Positions 1-9,439 of a stretch of DNA of 64,000 nucleotides are shown piece after piece (the stretch's first letter is position 1; each line of letters opens with the position of its first letter). The notes under the pieces are model-generated. The model had not been told where the DNA came from. It searched no databases and was given only the letters and a program-made list of their open reading frames with translations. The position numbers and the translations under genes are program-made. Origin of the DNA: Streptomyces spinoverrucosus (GTDB lineage: Bacteria; Actinomycetota; Actinomycetes; Streptomycetales; Streptomycetaceae). The stretch is taken from contig NZ_BJND01000017.1 in assembly GCF_006539505.1 (NCBI RefSeq), forward strand, positions 1 to 64,000. Reading direction: 5' to 3'.

Positions 1-82
1 CCCGCCGTGGGCGAGTGCGGCTTCACGCTCGGCCGACGCCGTGTTGGTAAATGGGCGGTGGGGGCGGGCGTAGCTTAGGAGT

Positions 83-1075
83 ATGTCGAAGTACGGTTCC
101 TTTCCCGGTTCGCGTCCTCGTCGGCTGCGTACCACGCCTGTGATGCGGCGTATGGTTGCCGAGACCCGGTTGCATCCCGCCGACTTCATCCTTCCCGCGT
201 TTGTGCGGGAGGGGGTGCGTGAACCGGTGCCGATTGCTGCCATGCCGGGCGTTGTGCAGCACACGCGGGACAGTTTGAAGAAGGCCGCTGCTGAGGCTGT
301 GGCCGCCGGGGTTTCCGGGATCATGTTGTTCGGGGTGCCGGAGGAGTCCAAGAAGGATGCGGTGGGGACTCCTGGGACCGATCCGGACGGGATTCTTCAG
401 GTCGCGATTCGGGATGTGCGGGCCGAGGTCGGGGACGACCTGCTCGTCATGTCTGATGTGTGTCTCGACGAGACCACCGATCACGGGCACTGTGGGGTGC
501 TTGACGCTGACGGGCGCGTGGACAATGACGCGACCCTGGAGCGGTACGCCGAGATGGCTCAGGTGCAGGCCGATGCCGGGGCCCATGTGGTCGGGCCCAG
601 CGGGATGATGGACGGGCAGGTCGGGGTCATCCGCGACGCCCTTGATCAGATCGGGCGGGAGGATGTGGCCATCCTCGCCTATACCGTGAAGTACGCGTCT
701 GCTTTCTACGGGCCTTTTCGGGAGGCCGTTGCCTCGTCGTTGCGGGGGGACCGGAAGACGTATCAGCAGGATCCCGCCAACGTGCGGGATTCGATGCGCG
801 AGTTGGCCCTGGATTTGGAGGAAGGGGCCGACATGGTGATGGTGAAGCCTGCCGGGCCCTATTTGGATGTCCTCGCTCGGGTTGCGGATGTGGCGGATGT
901 ACCGGTGGCTGCCTATCAGATCTCTGGTGAGTACTCGATGATCGAGGCCGCTGCCGAGAAGGGCTGGATCGATCGGGATCGGGCGATTCTCGAGGCGCTT
1001 ACCGGGATCAAGCGGGCCGGGGCGCAGAACATTCTTACTTACTGGGCCACCGAGGTGGCCCAGAAGCTGCGCTGA
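83..1075 (+). CDS. hemB: delta-aminolevulinic acid dehydratase (porphobilinogen synthase)
   Basis: This enzyme condenses two 5-aminolevulinate molecules to porphobilinogen in cytoplasmic tetrapyrrole synthesis. The 330-residue length is normal for the family. The N-terminus is typical of HemB ([16 protein letters not shown], then [15 protein letters not shown]). The metal/substrate region includes [14 protein letters not shown], and the Schiff-base lysine region reads [16 protein letters not shown]. The C-terminus ends with the usual [14 protein letters not shown]. An AGGAG ribosome site lies just before the ATG. The 3' end overlaps the convergent gene by about 40 bases. In Streptomyces hemB usually closes a hemACDB cluster, whose other genes would lie left of the window. 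Confidence 0.97.
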   Translation: MSKYGSFPGSRPRRLRTTPVMRRMVAETRLHPADFILPAFVREGVREPVPIAAMPGVVQHTRDSLKKAAAEAVAAGVSGIMLFGVPEESKKDAVGTPGTDPDGILQVAIRDVRAEVGDDLLVMSDVCLDETTDHGHCGVLDADGRVDNDATLERYAEMAQVQADAGAHVVGPSGMMDGQVGVIRDALDQIGREDVAILAYTVKYASAFYGPFREAVASSLRGDRKTYQQDPANVRDSMRELALDLEEGADMVMVKPAGPYLDVLARVADVADVPVAAYQISGEYSMIEAAAEKGWIDRDRAILEALTGIKRAGAQNILTYWATEVAQKLR

Positions 1076-3050
1076 GTCGTCCACCGGGCACCCGCAGCTC
1101 CAGCACCGGCTCGCCCGTGGCATCCCCCTCGGGTGAGCCGATCAGCGCGGAGAACGCCTCGGTCGTGACGAGCAGGCCGGTGTCGGTGCGCTCGAAGACC
1201 GGCGCGAACGGCTCGTCGGCGTGGGCGGGCCCGTAGCGGACCGCGAAGACGGTCAGCCCGCCCGGGGCGCCCGGCAAAGGGTCCGCCTCGAGCGCCGTGG
1301 TCGCGACCGTGTGGCGCCAGCCGGCATCCGGGTTGCCGTAGCCGCGCGGGTCGGCGGCCAGCCGGAAGGCCGCCTGCTCCTGGGTGAGACCGATGGTGTC
1401 GGGGGAGTTGAAGTAGGCGGAGGAGTCCGTGCCCGGCCAGTCGGGCGTGGTGACCGCGATCCCGGCGGCGCCGGTGACGGCCAGACCGCCCGCGTGGAGC
1501 GCGCCGTCGGTGGCGAGCCGCCCCGCCCGCTCGGACAGGTCCAGACCCGCCACCTCCAGCAGCTTCGCCAGCCGCCCATCGGTCTCCGTCGCGTACGGCA
1601 GACCGGCCAGCAGGAACGGCTCGCCCTCCGCCGGGTCCAGGTCCAGGGCCACCGTCAGCCACAGCGACGTCCCGTCGGTCACGTACAGCGACTGGGTGTG
1701 GACGAGGACCTGCGCGGCGCTGACCACCGGCTTGGTGACCAGCTTCGCCATGAGCCCGGGGGCGGCTGCGTCGCGTACCCGCACCTCGCCCATCGGCCTG
1801 GTCAGCAGGAAGCTGCCCCCGTCGGCCAGCCGTACGGCCGGTCCGATGCCGTGCTGGCGGTCGGCGGCCGCGGGCAGCAGTAGCGTACCGGCGGCCTCGA
1901 TCAGCGACGGCGTCAGCACGTTGTCGAAGGAGACGGAGACACGGGCGCTGCGCAGCTGATGGCGGACGGGAGAGGTACGCGGCGCCCGGTACCAGCGTGT
2001 CGTGTCCTGCGCCTGCCACACCAGCATGAAGGCGAAGTGGCCGTCCATGGCGCCGTCCGGACCGGCGGCGTGGTAGCCCCACCGGGTGTCACCGCGGTAG
2101 CGGCCGAGGTCGGCGCGGATACGGCGGCTGAAGAGCCGCAGTCCCAGGACCGCCTCGAAACCGGAGTGCTGCTCGCTGTAGCGCGGCCCGCCGATGTCGT
2201 AGCCGCAGGACGACAGCCGCGCGTCGATATAGCGGGCGATGTCGTCGCCGTCCTCGACGAACACCTGCTCGCCGCTGACCCGGTGGGCCTGGGCGAGGAA
2301 CGACAGCGAGATGGGCCCGTAGTTGTTGTCGTACGCGCCCCCGTGCTCGGCGGGCAGCAGCGCGCCCCGGTCGGGCAGCCGGCGGGAGCGGATCTCCTCC
2401 GTGTACAGGCGCATGGCCGTCTCGCGGACGCACTCCGCCTCCGTGCCTGGCAGGTGGCGGGCGAGCATGAGACCGCCGACCACACAGCCGATGGCCTGGT
2501 TGGTGGCGTCCTGCGGATTGAAGAAGGTGACCTCGGTGAGCCAGCGCCAGTAGCCGCAGGCCAGTTCCGTGAGCGCGCCGGACTGCTCGTCGGACAGCAG
2601 GCCCCGGCCGATGTCCAGCAGATTCACCGCCTGGAGCAGCGCCCAGACCGTGCTGGGCCAGTCGCCGATCGGGTGCGCGCCGTCGCCGAGTACGTAACGG
2701 GCGTACGGCTCACCGGAGTCGCGCAGGCGCAGGTTCGGGTAGCCGGGGTTGTCCGTACGGAAGACACGTTCGCGCAGGTGGAAGTCCACGCTGCGGGACA
2801 CGGCTTCGGGGAGCCGGTCGTCGCCCGTGCGCCGCCACGCCAGCGCCAGCAGCGAGGAGATGCCGAGCGAGGTGTCGCCGATGTCGTCCGTGCAGCCGGG
2901 GCGTTCGAGGTTGCCGTCGGGGGTGATCCGGTCCAGGGCCTCGGCGGCGACGCGTGCCAGCACGGCGTCGTACGCCTCGGGGCTGTCCGGCTGGTCGTGC
3001 AGGGAGGTGCGCTGGTGCGGGAGCAACACGGGTTCCACGGGTGTGGTCAC
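1035..3050 (-). CDS. unassigned alpha/alpha-toroid-like carbohydrate-active protein
   Basis: This is a 671-residue cytoplasmic protein with no signal peptide. The first ~330 residues are helical and rich in aromatics, with repeated helix-pair patterns ([49 protein letters not shown]). This resembles the alpha/alpha toroid of heparinase-like and GH88/105-like enzymes. The second half is beta-rich, like the sandwich that follows such toroids. It is the last gene of a sugar ABC importer operon, 7 bases after the MalG-type permease, so it probably acts on an imported oligosaccharide. I cannot assign a family or catalytic residues. Its 3' end runs about 40 bases into hemB on the other strand. Confidence 0.75.
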   Translation of the reverse strand: MTTPVEPVLLPHQRTSLHDQPDSPEAYDAVLARVAAEALDRITPDGNLERPGCTDDIGDTSLGISSLLALAWRRTGDDRLPEAVSRSVDFHLRERVFRTDNPGYPNLRLRDSGEPYARYVLGDGAHPIGDWPSTVWALLQAVNLLDIGRGLLSDEQSGALTELACGYWRWLTEVTFFNPQDATNQAIGCVVGGLMLARHLPGTEAECVRETAMRLYTEEIRSRRLPDRGALLPAEHGGAYDNNYGPISLSFLAQAHRVSGEQVFVEDGDDIARYIDARLSSCGYDIGGPRYSEQHSGFEAVLGLRLFSRRIRADLGRYRGDTRWGYHAAGPDGAMDGHFAFMLVWQAQDTTRWYRAPRTSPVRHQLRSARVSVSFDNVLTPSLIEAAGTLLLPAAADRQHGIGPAVRLADGGSFLLTRPMGEVRVRDAAAPGLMAKLVTKPVVSAAQVLVHTQSLYVTDGTSLWLTVALDLDPAEGEPFLLAGLPYATETDGRLAKLLEVAGLDLSERAGRLATDGALHAGGLAVTGAAGIAVTTPDWPGTDSSAYFNSPDTIGLTQEQAAFRLAADPRGYGNPDAGWRHTVATTALEADPLPGAPGGLTVFAVRYGPAHADEPFAPVFERTDTGLLVTTEAFSALIGSPEGDATGEPVLELRVPGGRLSAASGPPRWPSK

Positions 3051-3057
3051 GTGGGGC

Positions 3058-3936
3058 TCAGCCCTTCATTCCGGTGGTGGCGAGGCCCTCGACGAGGCGC
3101 TTTTGGAAGACGAGGAAGCAGATCAGGGTCGGTGCCAGGGCCAGCGTGGACATCGCGAACATCGCGCCGTACGACGAGCCGCTGGTCTGGTCCAGGAACA
3201 GAGTCAGGCCGAGGGGCACGGTGAACTTGTCGTTCTGCTGGAGGTAGACGAGCTGGTGGAGGAAGTCGTCGTACGTCCAGATGAAGGTGAAGATCGTGGT
3301 GGTGACCAGGGCCGGCTTCATCAGCGGCAGGATGACCTTCCAGTAGATCTGGAAAGGGTTGGCGCCGTCCACCATGGCCGCCTGGTCCAGCTCGCGCGGG
3401 ATGGAGCGGATGAACTGGACCATCAGGAAGATGAAGAAGGCGTCCACCGCGAGGAACTTCGGCACGATCAGCGGCAGGAACGTGTTGATCCAGGTCAGGT
3501 TGTAGAAGATCGTGTACTGCGGGATCAGGACGGCCTGCGTGGGCAGCATCAGCGTGCCGAGCATCAGGCCGAACCAGATCTTCTTGCCGCGGAACTCGAA
3601 ACGCGCGAAGGCGTAGGCGGCCAGCGAGCAGGAGATGACGTTACCGATCACCGCGCCGATCGTGACGATCAGCGAGTTGGTGATGTAGAGCGAGAAGGAG
3701 TTGCCCGAGCCGCTCCAGCCCTCGGAGTAGTTCTCCGGGCGCACTGCGTTCGGGATGAGCCCGGGGTGGGTGAAGATCTCGGTGTCGGGCTTGAGGGAGC
3801 TGCTCAGCATCCACAGCAGCGGATACAGCATGACGACGGCCACGCCGATGAGCAGGGTGTGGACGAAGATGCGGCGGGAGCCGGTGAGCGAGCGGAGCTT
3901 CTGCAGCGGCGACGCGTTCGGCGTGATGGCAGACAT
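3058..3936 (-). CDS. carbohydrate ABC transporter permease, MalG type
   Basis: Inner-membrane permease subunit of a CUT1-family sugar importer. It is 292 residues long with six hydrophobic segments; the first is VHTLLIGVAVVMLYPLLWML. The cytoplasmic EAA loop that docks the ATPase is visible as ELDQAAMVDGANPFQIYWKV followed by ILPLMKPAL. It sits 19 bases downstream of the MalF-type permease in the same operon. No ATPase gene is present, which fits the Streptomyces habit of sharing the MsiK ATPase among sugar importers (inference). Confidence 0.94.
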   Translation of the reverse strand: MSAITPNASPLQKLRSLTGSRRIFVHTLLIGVAVVMLYPLLWMLSSSLKPDTEIFTHPGLIPNAVRPENYSEGWSGSGNSFSLYITNSLIVTIGAVIGNVISCSLAAYAFARFEFRGKKIWFGLMLGTLMLPTQAVLIPQYTIFYNLTWINTFLPLIVPKFLAVDAFFIFLMVQFIRSIPRELDQAAMVDGANPFQIYWKVILPLMKPALVTTTIFTFIWTYDDFLHQLVYLQQNDKFTVPLGLTLFLDQTSGSSYGAMFAMSTLALAPTLICFLVFQKRLVEGLATTGMKG

Positions 3937-3955
3937 GGGGTGAAGGACTCCGGCT

Positions 3956-4933
3956 TCAGTCGTCGTAGTGGACCCAGTAGCGGCTGGCGATGAAGTTGAC
4001 CGCCGTGAAGCCCGCGATGACCAGGAACAGCACCCAGGCCAGCGCCGAGGCGTACCCCATCTGAAGGTCCGTGAAGCCCTTCTTGTACAGGTAGAGGGAG
4101 TACAGCATGGTCGAGTTCAGCGGTCCGCCGGTGCCGTTGCTGACCACGAAGGCGGGGGTGAACGTCTTGAACGCGTCGATGATCTGCAGGACCACGTTGA
4201 AGAAGACGATCGGGGTCAGCAGCGGCAGGGTGATCCGGAAGAAACGCGTGACGTTGCTAGCGCCGTCGATGGCGGCCGCCTCGTACACGTCCTTCGGCAA
4301 CTGCTTCAGGCCCGCGAGGAAGATGACCATCGGGGTGCCGAACTGCCAGACGGCCAGCAGGACGAGCGTGTAGAGCGCGGTGTCCGGGCTGGAGATCCAG
4401 TCCTGGCCCTTGATACCGAACCAGCCGAGGAAGTCGTTGAACAGGCCCTCGCCGCCGAAGACCTGCCGCCACACGATGGCGATGGCCACCGCCCCGCCGA
4501 GCAGCGACGGCAGGTAGAAGGCGGCCCGGTACAGGCCGATGCCCCTCAGGTCGCGGTTGAGCAGCATCGCCACGGCGAGGGCGAGCGCCAGCTTCAGCGG
4601 TACGGAGACGACGACGTACAGGAGGGTGGCGTGCACCGAGTCCCAGAAGACCGGGTCGTCGGTGAACATCTTGCCGTAGTTGTCCAGTCCGACCCACTGC
4701 GCGGGCGTCAGCAGGTCGAACTTGGTGAAGGACAGGTACAGCGAGTCCAGCATCGGGTAGATCGTCAGGCCGAACAGGCCGACGAACCAGGGGGCCAGGA
4801 AGACGTACGGCCACCACCCGCCGCCCCGCCGTCTGGCGAGGCGGCGGCGCATACGGTCGCGTTCCCGCTGGTCGGACGGGGTCGCCGCAGCCGGCGGCTC
4901 CTTCACGACCTCGTCGGTCTGCGCGGTGGTCAT
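3956..4933 (-). CDS. carbohydrate ABC transporter permease, MalF type
   Basis: First permease subunit of the CUT1 importer, about 325 residues. A basic cytoplasmic N-terminus (RDRMRRRLARRRGGGW) precedes the first membrane segment. The EAA loop is DVYEAAAIDGASNVTRFFRI then TLPLLTPIV. Two ATGs lie close together (4939 and 4933). The GGGAG ribosome site abuts the first and is six bases from the second, so 4933 is chosen. It lies between the binding-protein gene and the MalG-type permease. Confidence 0.93.
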   Translation of the reverse strand: MTTAQTDEVVKEPPAAATPSDQRERDRMRRRLARRRGGGWWPYVFLAPWFVGLFGLTIYPMLDSLYLSFTKFDLLTPAQWVGLDNYGKMFTDDPVFWDSVHATLLYVVVSVPLKLALALAVAMLLNRDLRGIGLYRAAFYLPSLLGGAVAIAIVWRQVFGGEGLFNDFLGWFGIKGQDWISSPDTALYTLVLLAVWQFGTPMVIFLAGLKQLPKDVYEAAAIDGASNVTRFFRITLPLLTPIVFFNVVLQIIDAFKTFTPAFVVSNGTGGPLNSTMLYSLYLYKKGFTDLQMGYASALAWVLFLVIAGFTAVNFIASRYWVHYDD

Positions 4934-5056
4934 ACTCATCTCCCTGGCCCTCAGCCCATCTTTTTGCGGTTCGCCTGCGGGGCGCCTGAAGCCGGTCGGC
5001 TCTCTCGGTGTCCGGTTGCGCGGCGCGGGTTCATCACTGTGCTTCCAGCGGAGCGC

Positions 5057-6388
5057 TCAGGCGCTCAGGATCCCTGGCGCCTGGTCGAAGAACTCGCCGA
5101 GCTGCGCCTTGATCGACTTCTTGCCGAAGGCGACGGCGAGGTTCGACTGGAACAGCAGGTCCCAGATCTGGTCGGCGCCCTGCGGCGGGGGCACCGGCGC
5201 GGGCAAGGCGTTCGTCGCCTTCGAGACGCGCTGGGAGATGTAGTCGGCGTTCGCCATGTTCAGCTTGTCCGTCTCGGTCAGGCCCGAGGCGATCAGGTTG
5301 CGGGCCTTCTCCGTCGGCGGGATGCCCCGGTACAGCTGCATGTCCTTGATCGCCGTCTCGTCCTGGGCGAAGAAGTCCATGATCTTCACCGAGTCGGCCA
5401 CCTTCTTGCTGGCCTTGGTGGCGCTCAGCAGCACACCGCCGTTGACGAAGTTGCCCTCGCGGGCGCCGGACCAGTCGCCCTGCGGGGTCGGCAGGAAGTC
5501 CAGCTGCGCGTCGGTGATGGAGCCGCCCGCGCCGTAGACACCGGAGTCGAAGGTGAACAGGGCCTTGCCGATGACGACCGCGTTCTTGGTGAGGTCGTTG
5601 TGCGCGGCGGAGGTGATCGCCGGCGGCGGCGATGCGTGCGTCTTGCGCATCTCGGCCCAGTACTCCCACCACTCCTGGAGCGTGTCGGGGGTGAAGCCGA
5701 GCTTCTTGCCGTCGTCGGAGAAGAAGGTCTCGCCCTTCTCACGGGCGAAGATCTCGAAGCACTGGAGGGTGGAGCCGCCGCCGTCGTCGACGCCGTAGAT
5801 CTTGCCGCTGCTCTTCTTGTAGACCTGCTGGGCGATCTTCTTCAGATCGGCCCAGGTCCACTCGCGGTCCGGCAGCTTCAGGCCCAGCTTCTCCAGGCCG
5901 CTGCGGTTGACGGTGAGCTGGTTGACGCCGATGCCGGACGGGACGCCGTACAGCTTGCCGTCGACGGTGCCGGCGGCGAGGAGCGTCTTGGAAAAGCCGG
6001 TGAGGTCGAGGCTCTTGCCGACGTACGTGTCGAGCGGGGCGAGGACGCCCTTGCGGGCGTACTGGGCGACGAGCGCGGTGTCCATCTGGAGCAGGTCGGG
6101 GGCGCTGCCGCCGGCGACGTTGGTGTTGAACTTGTCGAAGTACCCCTCGTAGCCGGAGTAGGTCTCCCGGATCTTGATCTTCGGGTTCTTCTCCTGGAAG
6201 TACTTCAGCGCCTTCTTATAGGCGTTGTGGCGGTCGTCGCTGCCCCACCAGGTCATGGTCAGGTCGCTGCTGGTGCTGCCGGCGCCGGTTCCGCCGCTGC
6301 AGGCGCTGAGCGAGCTGCCGAGCGCACCGGCGACGGCGAGGCCGCTCGCGGTGCGGAAGAGGGTTCTGCGCGAGATCTGGTGACCCAC
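5057..6388 (-). CDS. extracellular sugar-binding lipoprotein of the ABC importer
   Basis: Solute-binding protein that captures the sugar outside the membrane for the two permeases downstream. The start is the GTG at 6388: an AGGGAGGA site lies just upstream, and translation gives a twin-arginine signal (ISRRTLFRTASG) ending in a lipobox (SLSAC). Export as a Tat-dependent lipoprotein is therefore likely. The mature part (about 415 residues) has SBP_bac_1 features such as NKLTMTWWGSDDR-like opening strands and GKLYGVPSGIGVNQLTVN. A longer reading frame continues upstream to 6523 but has no ribosome site. The substrate cannot be told from sequence; neighbours suggest a mannose-containing oligosaccharide. 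Confidence 0.93.
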   Translation of the reverse strand: MGHQISRRTLFRTASGLAVAGALGSSLSACSGGTGAGSTSSDLTMTWWGSDDRHNAYKKALKYFQEKNPKIKIRETYSGYEGYFDKFNTNVAGGSAPDLLQMDTALVAQYARKGVLAPLDTYVGKSLDLTGFSKTLLAAGTVDGKLYGVPSGIGVNQLTVNRSGLEKLGLKLPDREWTWADLKKIAQQVYKKSSGKIYGVDDGGGSTLQCFEIFAREKGETFFSDDGKKLGFTPDTLQEWWEYWAEMRKTHASPPPAITSAAHNDLTKNAVVIGKALFTFDSGVYGAGGSITDAQLDFLPTPQGDWSGAREGNFVNGGVLLSATKASKKVADSVKIMDFFAQDETAIKDMQLYRGIPPTEKARNLIASGLTETDKLNMANADYISQRVSKATNALPAPVPPPQGADQIWDLLFQSNLAVAFGKKSIKAQLGEFFDQAPGILSA

Positions 6389-6607
6389 CGGGTCCTCCCT
6401 GGATGTGCGTGACGGATCCCCCGGCCGGTCGCGCGGCTCGGGTCGTTCTGTGGAGGGCTCTTTCCGGCATGCGACCTCGCCCGGTCGCGCCGCCCTGGCG
6501 GGTGAGGATTCCTCGGCCGTCATCCCGACCGTGACCGTACGAGCACGCCCTCGTACGCCGCTCCGCCGTAGGGCGGAGCCCCTCGCCCTGAGTCGGGTCC
6601 CGCCGAC

Positions 6608-7774
6608 TTAGAAAGCGCTTGTCCGGACATTGGCAGACCTTCGGTTACCCGTCAATGCTTCGCCCGCGTGCCTTCCGGTCACGATTTGAATTCCATGGGC
6701 GACCGCGAGCCGGCTCGCGCCCGCCACGGTGCCGCTGTCGCCGAGGGTGCTGCTCACCACCTCGGTGGGCCAGCTCAGCCGTGCCAGTTCGGCCCGTACA
6801 CCGGGCAGGAGCTGCGGGTCCGCGCCGGTGGCGCCGCCCAGCACGATCAGTCCCGGGTCCAGCACGGCGGCCACGGCGGTGGCGAGCCGGCCCACGTCGG
6901 CCGCATGGCGGCCGACCACCGTGCGGGCCGTGGCATGGCCCTCCTCGGCGAGGGCGAAGAGCCGCTCGACGGTTCGGGGGCGCGGGCCGTCGGCGTCCTG
7001 CCAGGCCTCACGGGCCCGACGCAACAGGGAGCGCGCGCCGATGTACTCCTCCAGGGCCTCGTGGCGCGGTTCGCGGCCCTCGTCCCATGGATAGGGCAGC
7101 CGGGCCACCTCTCCCGCGGCGCCGTTCGCTCCGCGCAGCACCTTGCCGCCGATGACGACGCCGAGGCCGATGCCCACGCCGATCCGCAGATAGCCGAAGG
7201 TGTGGCGGCCGCGGGCGGCGCCCTCGTGCAGCTCGGCGAGCGCGGCGCAGTTGACGTTGTTCTCGAGGTGGACGGGAACACCCGGCGGCAGCGCGACGGA
7301 CATGGCGTCGAAAGCGGGGCCGGCCTTGGCAGTTGCGGGGCGCATACCGGTGCCCTCCGGGTCCTGCGTGGTGACGTCGCCCACGGCGACGACGATCGCG
7401 CGCAGTGGGCCCCCGGCGGGCAGCGAGTCGAGGGCCTCGCGTACGGCGTCGGCGGCATCCGCCCGGGAGCCGGTGGCCTGGGCGAGGAGGGTGCCGTCCA
7501 GGGCGCAGCCCCGAACCCGGGTGTGCGTGGGGCCGAGATCGATGGCGAGCACGGCGCCGGCAGCCGGCCCGAGACCGTAGACGGCGGCGGACCGGCCGGT
7601 GCCACCGGAGGCGGTTCCGGAGCAGGCGGCGAGCTGGGCGGCCTCTAGCTCGGCCATGGCGGAGGAGACGGTCGGCTTGGACAGGCCCGCACCGGCCGCC
7701 AGCTGGGGACGGGTTGCGGTGCCCGCCCCGGCCAGCACGGCGAATACCGCGCGGGCACTCTCACTCAGGTGCAT
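6608..7774 (-). CDS. ROK-family transcriptional regulator
   Basis: A 388-residue repressor-type ROK protein. An N-terminal winged helix-turn-helix (residues ~1-70, RPQLAAGAGLSKPTVSSAMAE) is followed by an actin-like sugar-kinase fold with the nucleotide-binding start VLAIDLGPTHTRVRG, an ENNVNCAALAEL segment and the glycine-rich IGVGIGLGVVIGGKV. ROK repressors bind a sugar or sugar phosphate and control nearby uptake genes. The zinc-binding Cys cluster of many ROK proteins is not obvious. The start ATG follows GAGGGAGAAC. It lies directly upstream of the importer operon, which it probably controls. Confidence 0.93.
   Translation of the reverse strand: MHLSESARAVFAVLAGAGTATRPQLAAGAGLSKPTVSSAMAELEAAQLAACSGTASGGTGRSAAVYGLGPAAGAVLAIDLGPTHTRVRGCALDGTLLAQATGSRADAADAVREALDSLPAGGPLRAIVVAVGDVTTQDPEGTGMRPATAKAGPAFDAMSVALPPGVPVHLENNVNCAALAELHEGAARGRHTFGYLRIGVGIGLGVVIGGKVLRGANGAAGEVARLPYPWDEGREPRHEALEEYIGARSLLRRAREAWQDADGPRPRTVERLFALAEEGHATARTVVGRHAADVGRLATAVAAVLDPGLIVLGGATGADPQLLPGVRAELARLSWPTEVVSSTLGDSGTVAGASRLAVAHGIQIVTGRHAGEALTGNRRSANVRTSAF
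6610..6628. promoter_or_regulatory. double palindrome upstream of the sugar ABC operon, possible operator
   Basis: Two adjacent palindromes, AAGCGCTT (6613-6620) and GTCCGGAC (6621-6628), sit upstream of the binding-protein gene and overlap the last codons and stop (TAA at 6608-6610) of the ROK regulator gene. AAGCGCTT-centred sites are typical of LacI-family and related sugar-repressor operators. This is a position-based inference only. Confidence 0.4.
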
Positions 7775-7797
7775 GTTCTCCCTCAGGTCGTGCCGCA

Positions 7798-7842
7798 GCG
7801 TCTGGTCGCAAGGCGTCTGGTCGCGAGGCGTCTGGTCGCAAG
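7798..7842. repeat. three 15-bp tandem repeats
   Basis: GCGTCTGGTCGCAAG occurs three times head to tail at 7798-7812, 7813-7827 (one change) and 7828-7842, followed by a partial copy. It lies in the leader region just upstream of the ROK gene start, so copy number could affect its expression. Seen directly; function unknown. Confidence 0.85.
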
Positions 7843-7890
7843 GTCGCAGGGCATCGGGATTCCGTGCCTCTTGACGCGCACCCTACTTGG

Positions 7891-7908
7891 TTAGTTAACT
7901 TCCTAACG
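7891..7908. promoter_or_regulatory. interrupted palindrome, candidate ROK operator
   Basis: GTTAGTTAACTTCCTAAC has inverted GTTAG/CTAAC arms. It lies in the 335-bp gap between the divergent ROK gene and the sugar-kinase pseudogene. AT-rich TTAG...CTAA palindromes are a known style of ROK and GntR operators in actinomycetes, so autoregulation of the divergent pair is plausible. The rest of this gap (7775-8109) holds only the tandem repeats and no gene. Confidence 0.45.
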
Positions 7909-8109
7909 AACTCGCGCGGTACTCGCCTGCCGCGCTCATTCAGAAGCCCGTCCCGGGGCTTCCCGACCGCTCGACCGCTGCTCGCCCGGCGACGCCCACG
8001 CTCCTGATCCGCGGGGCCCGTCGCGAGGCAACGGCTCTCGCGCGCCCCGGCACGGTTCGCCCGCCGTTCGCTACGCATGGGATCACCGCGCAACGACGAA
8101 AGAGGATCC

Positions 8110-9244
8110 GTGCAGGAATCCGCGTCCATGGCCGTCGGTATCGACGTGGACGGCACCAAGACCCATCTCCGCGCCTGCTCGGGTACGGACGTCGTCGTCG
8201 ACACCGTCCGTCCGAGCAGTGGCTGGCGGCCGCACGATCCCGGTGAGGCCGCGCAGTGGCTCGCTGGGCTCGTCCGGGAGGCCCTGCCCGCGAGGGCCAG
8301 GCCCGCATCCGTCGCCGTCGGGGCGCACGGCTGCGAATCCCCGCGCCAGGGCGCCCTCCTCGACGAGGCGCTCGGTGCCCATCTCGATGTGCCCCGGCGC
8401 ATCGTCAACGACGCCGAACTCCTCGTCCCCGCCCTAGGGCCTGTCCGGCGGATCATGCCGGCGTCGCGTGGCCTGGTACGCCCTCCCCCAGAGGGGGTAC
8501 CCCCAGCGGCGTTGTCGTCGGTTGCCGACTCCCCCACGCTCGAATCCGCTCGCGCGGGGGCACCCCCATCGCGTCGCCGCCCTCCTCCGCCTTGCAGCCG
8601 GACGCACCAGGCCCCGCTCACCCGCGCTGATGAGGTGCCGTTCCTTGCAGCCGGCCTGATCCGCCGGACAGGCCCTAGGCCTCAGGCAGGGCGTCGGTCT
8701 GGTGGCCGGCACCGGCTCCGTCGCGATCGGGCACCTCGCCGACGGGACGCAGATCCGTGTCGGGGGCTGGGGCGCCGTCCTCGGTGACGAGGGCAGCGCC
8801 GCCGGAGTCGTACGCGAGGCGGCACGTGCCGTCTGCACCGCGCACGACCGGGCGATCCTCCCGATCCGCTCACCCGCGGGCTGCTCGCCGCCCTCGGGAT
8901 CGTCGAAGTCCCGGCGCTCGGCGGGGTGCTGGATGCCGCGGCCGACGTGTCAGCGGAGTGGGGTCGGCACGCCGATGCCGTCTTCGGCGCCGCCGCAGCC
9001 GGGTCCGACCTCGCCCGCGACGTGATCGCCGCGGGAGGACGGGCCCTGTCCGCGCTCGTGACGCGACTCGCCGACCGCGGCGCCGTCGTGGACGACGTCG
9101 TCGTGGCCGGCGGGGTCGTCCTCAACCAGGCCGCCCTCTACAGCGCGCTCGACGACGCGCTCGACAGGGACCTCCCCGGCACCCGACTGCACCCGCAGCG
9201 GGCCCGTCGAGGGTGCCGTCGAACTGGCCCGCGCTCTGCTGTAG
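8110..9244 (+). pseudogene. BadF/NagK-type sugar kinase, disrupted by a MITE and two frameshifts
   Basis: The start GTG follows a good ribosome site (GAAAGAGG) and reads MAVGIDVDGTKTHLRACSG, the phosphate-1 loop of BadF/N-acetylglucosamine kinase-like ATPases. After NDAELLVPAL a 239-bp element interrupts codon CTA-GGC. The protein resumes as GLRQGVGLVAGTGSVAIGHL. A missing G near 8849-8851 shifts the frame again, after which GDPPDPLTRGLLAALGIVEV and DDVVVAGGVVLNQAALYSAL continue. A further one-base shift near 9200 is needed to reach the natural end VELARALL and TAG at 9242. The insertion plus the second shift nearly restore the frame, but a TGA at 8785-8787 still stops it. The sugar phosphorylation step of this locus is therefore probably lost here. 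Confidence 0.88.
8437..8675. mobile_element. 239-bp MITE with long terminal inverted repeats (IS630/mariner-like)
   Basis: The left end reads GGGCCTGTCCGGCGGATCA and the right end is its exact inverse complement, so the terminal repeats match over at least 19 bases. TA (8435-8436 and 8676-8677) is repeated on both sides within CTAG. Removing the element plus one TA restores CCC GCC CTA GGC CTC AGG, an uninterrupted kinase reading frame. TA duplication at CTAG is the known target habit of IS630-family transposases. The element has no transposase gene and would need a transposase supplied elsewhere. Confidence 0.9.
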
Positions 9245-9439
9245 ACCGCTGCCCGGACGTACCGCCACTGGAGGTGGCCCTGATGGACGTACCAGCCGCA
9301 GGGCGTACCGCCCGGGACGCCCGACCGGTGCCCAACCGCTTGTGACCAGCCCATACAGCCACCGCCTCTACAGTCGCCGCCCACCCGCCGCCGCCCAACC
9401 AGCCACCTCCCGTACAGCCACCGAAAGGCCCACGCCAGC

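Noticed and set aside
1..82. A gene fragment at the left edge
   Set aside because: Too short to support. Only the hemB ribosome site (AGGAG) is clear.
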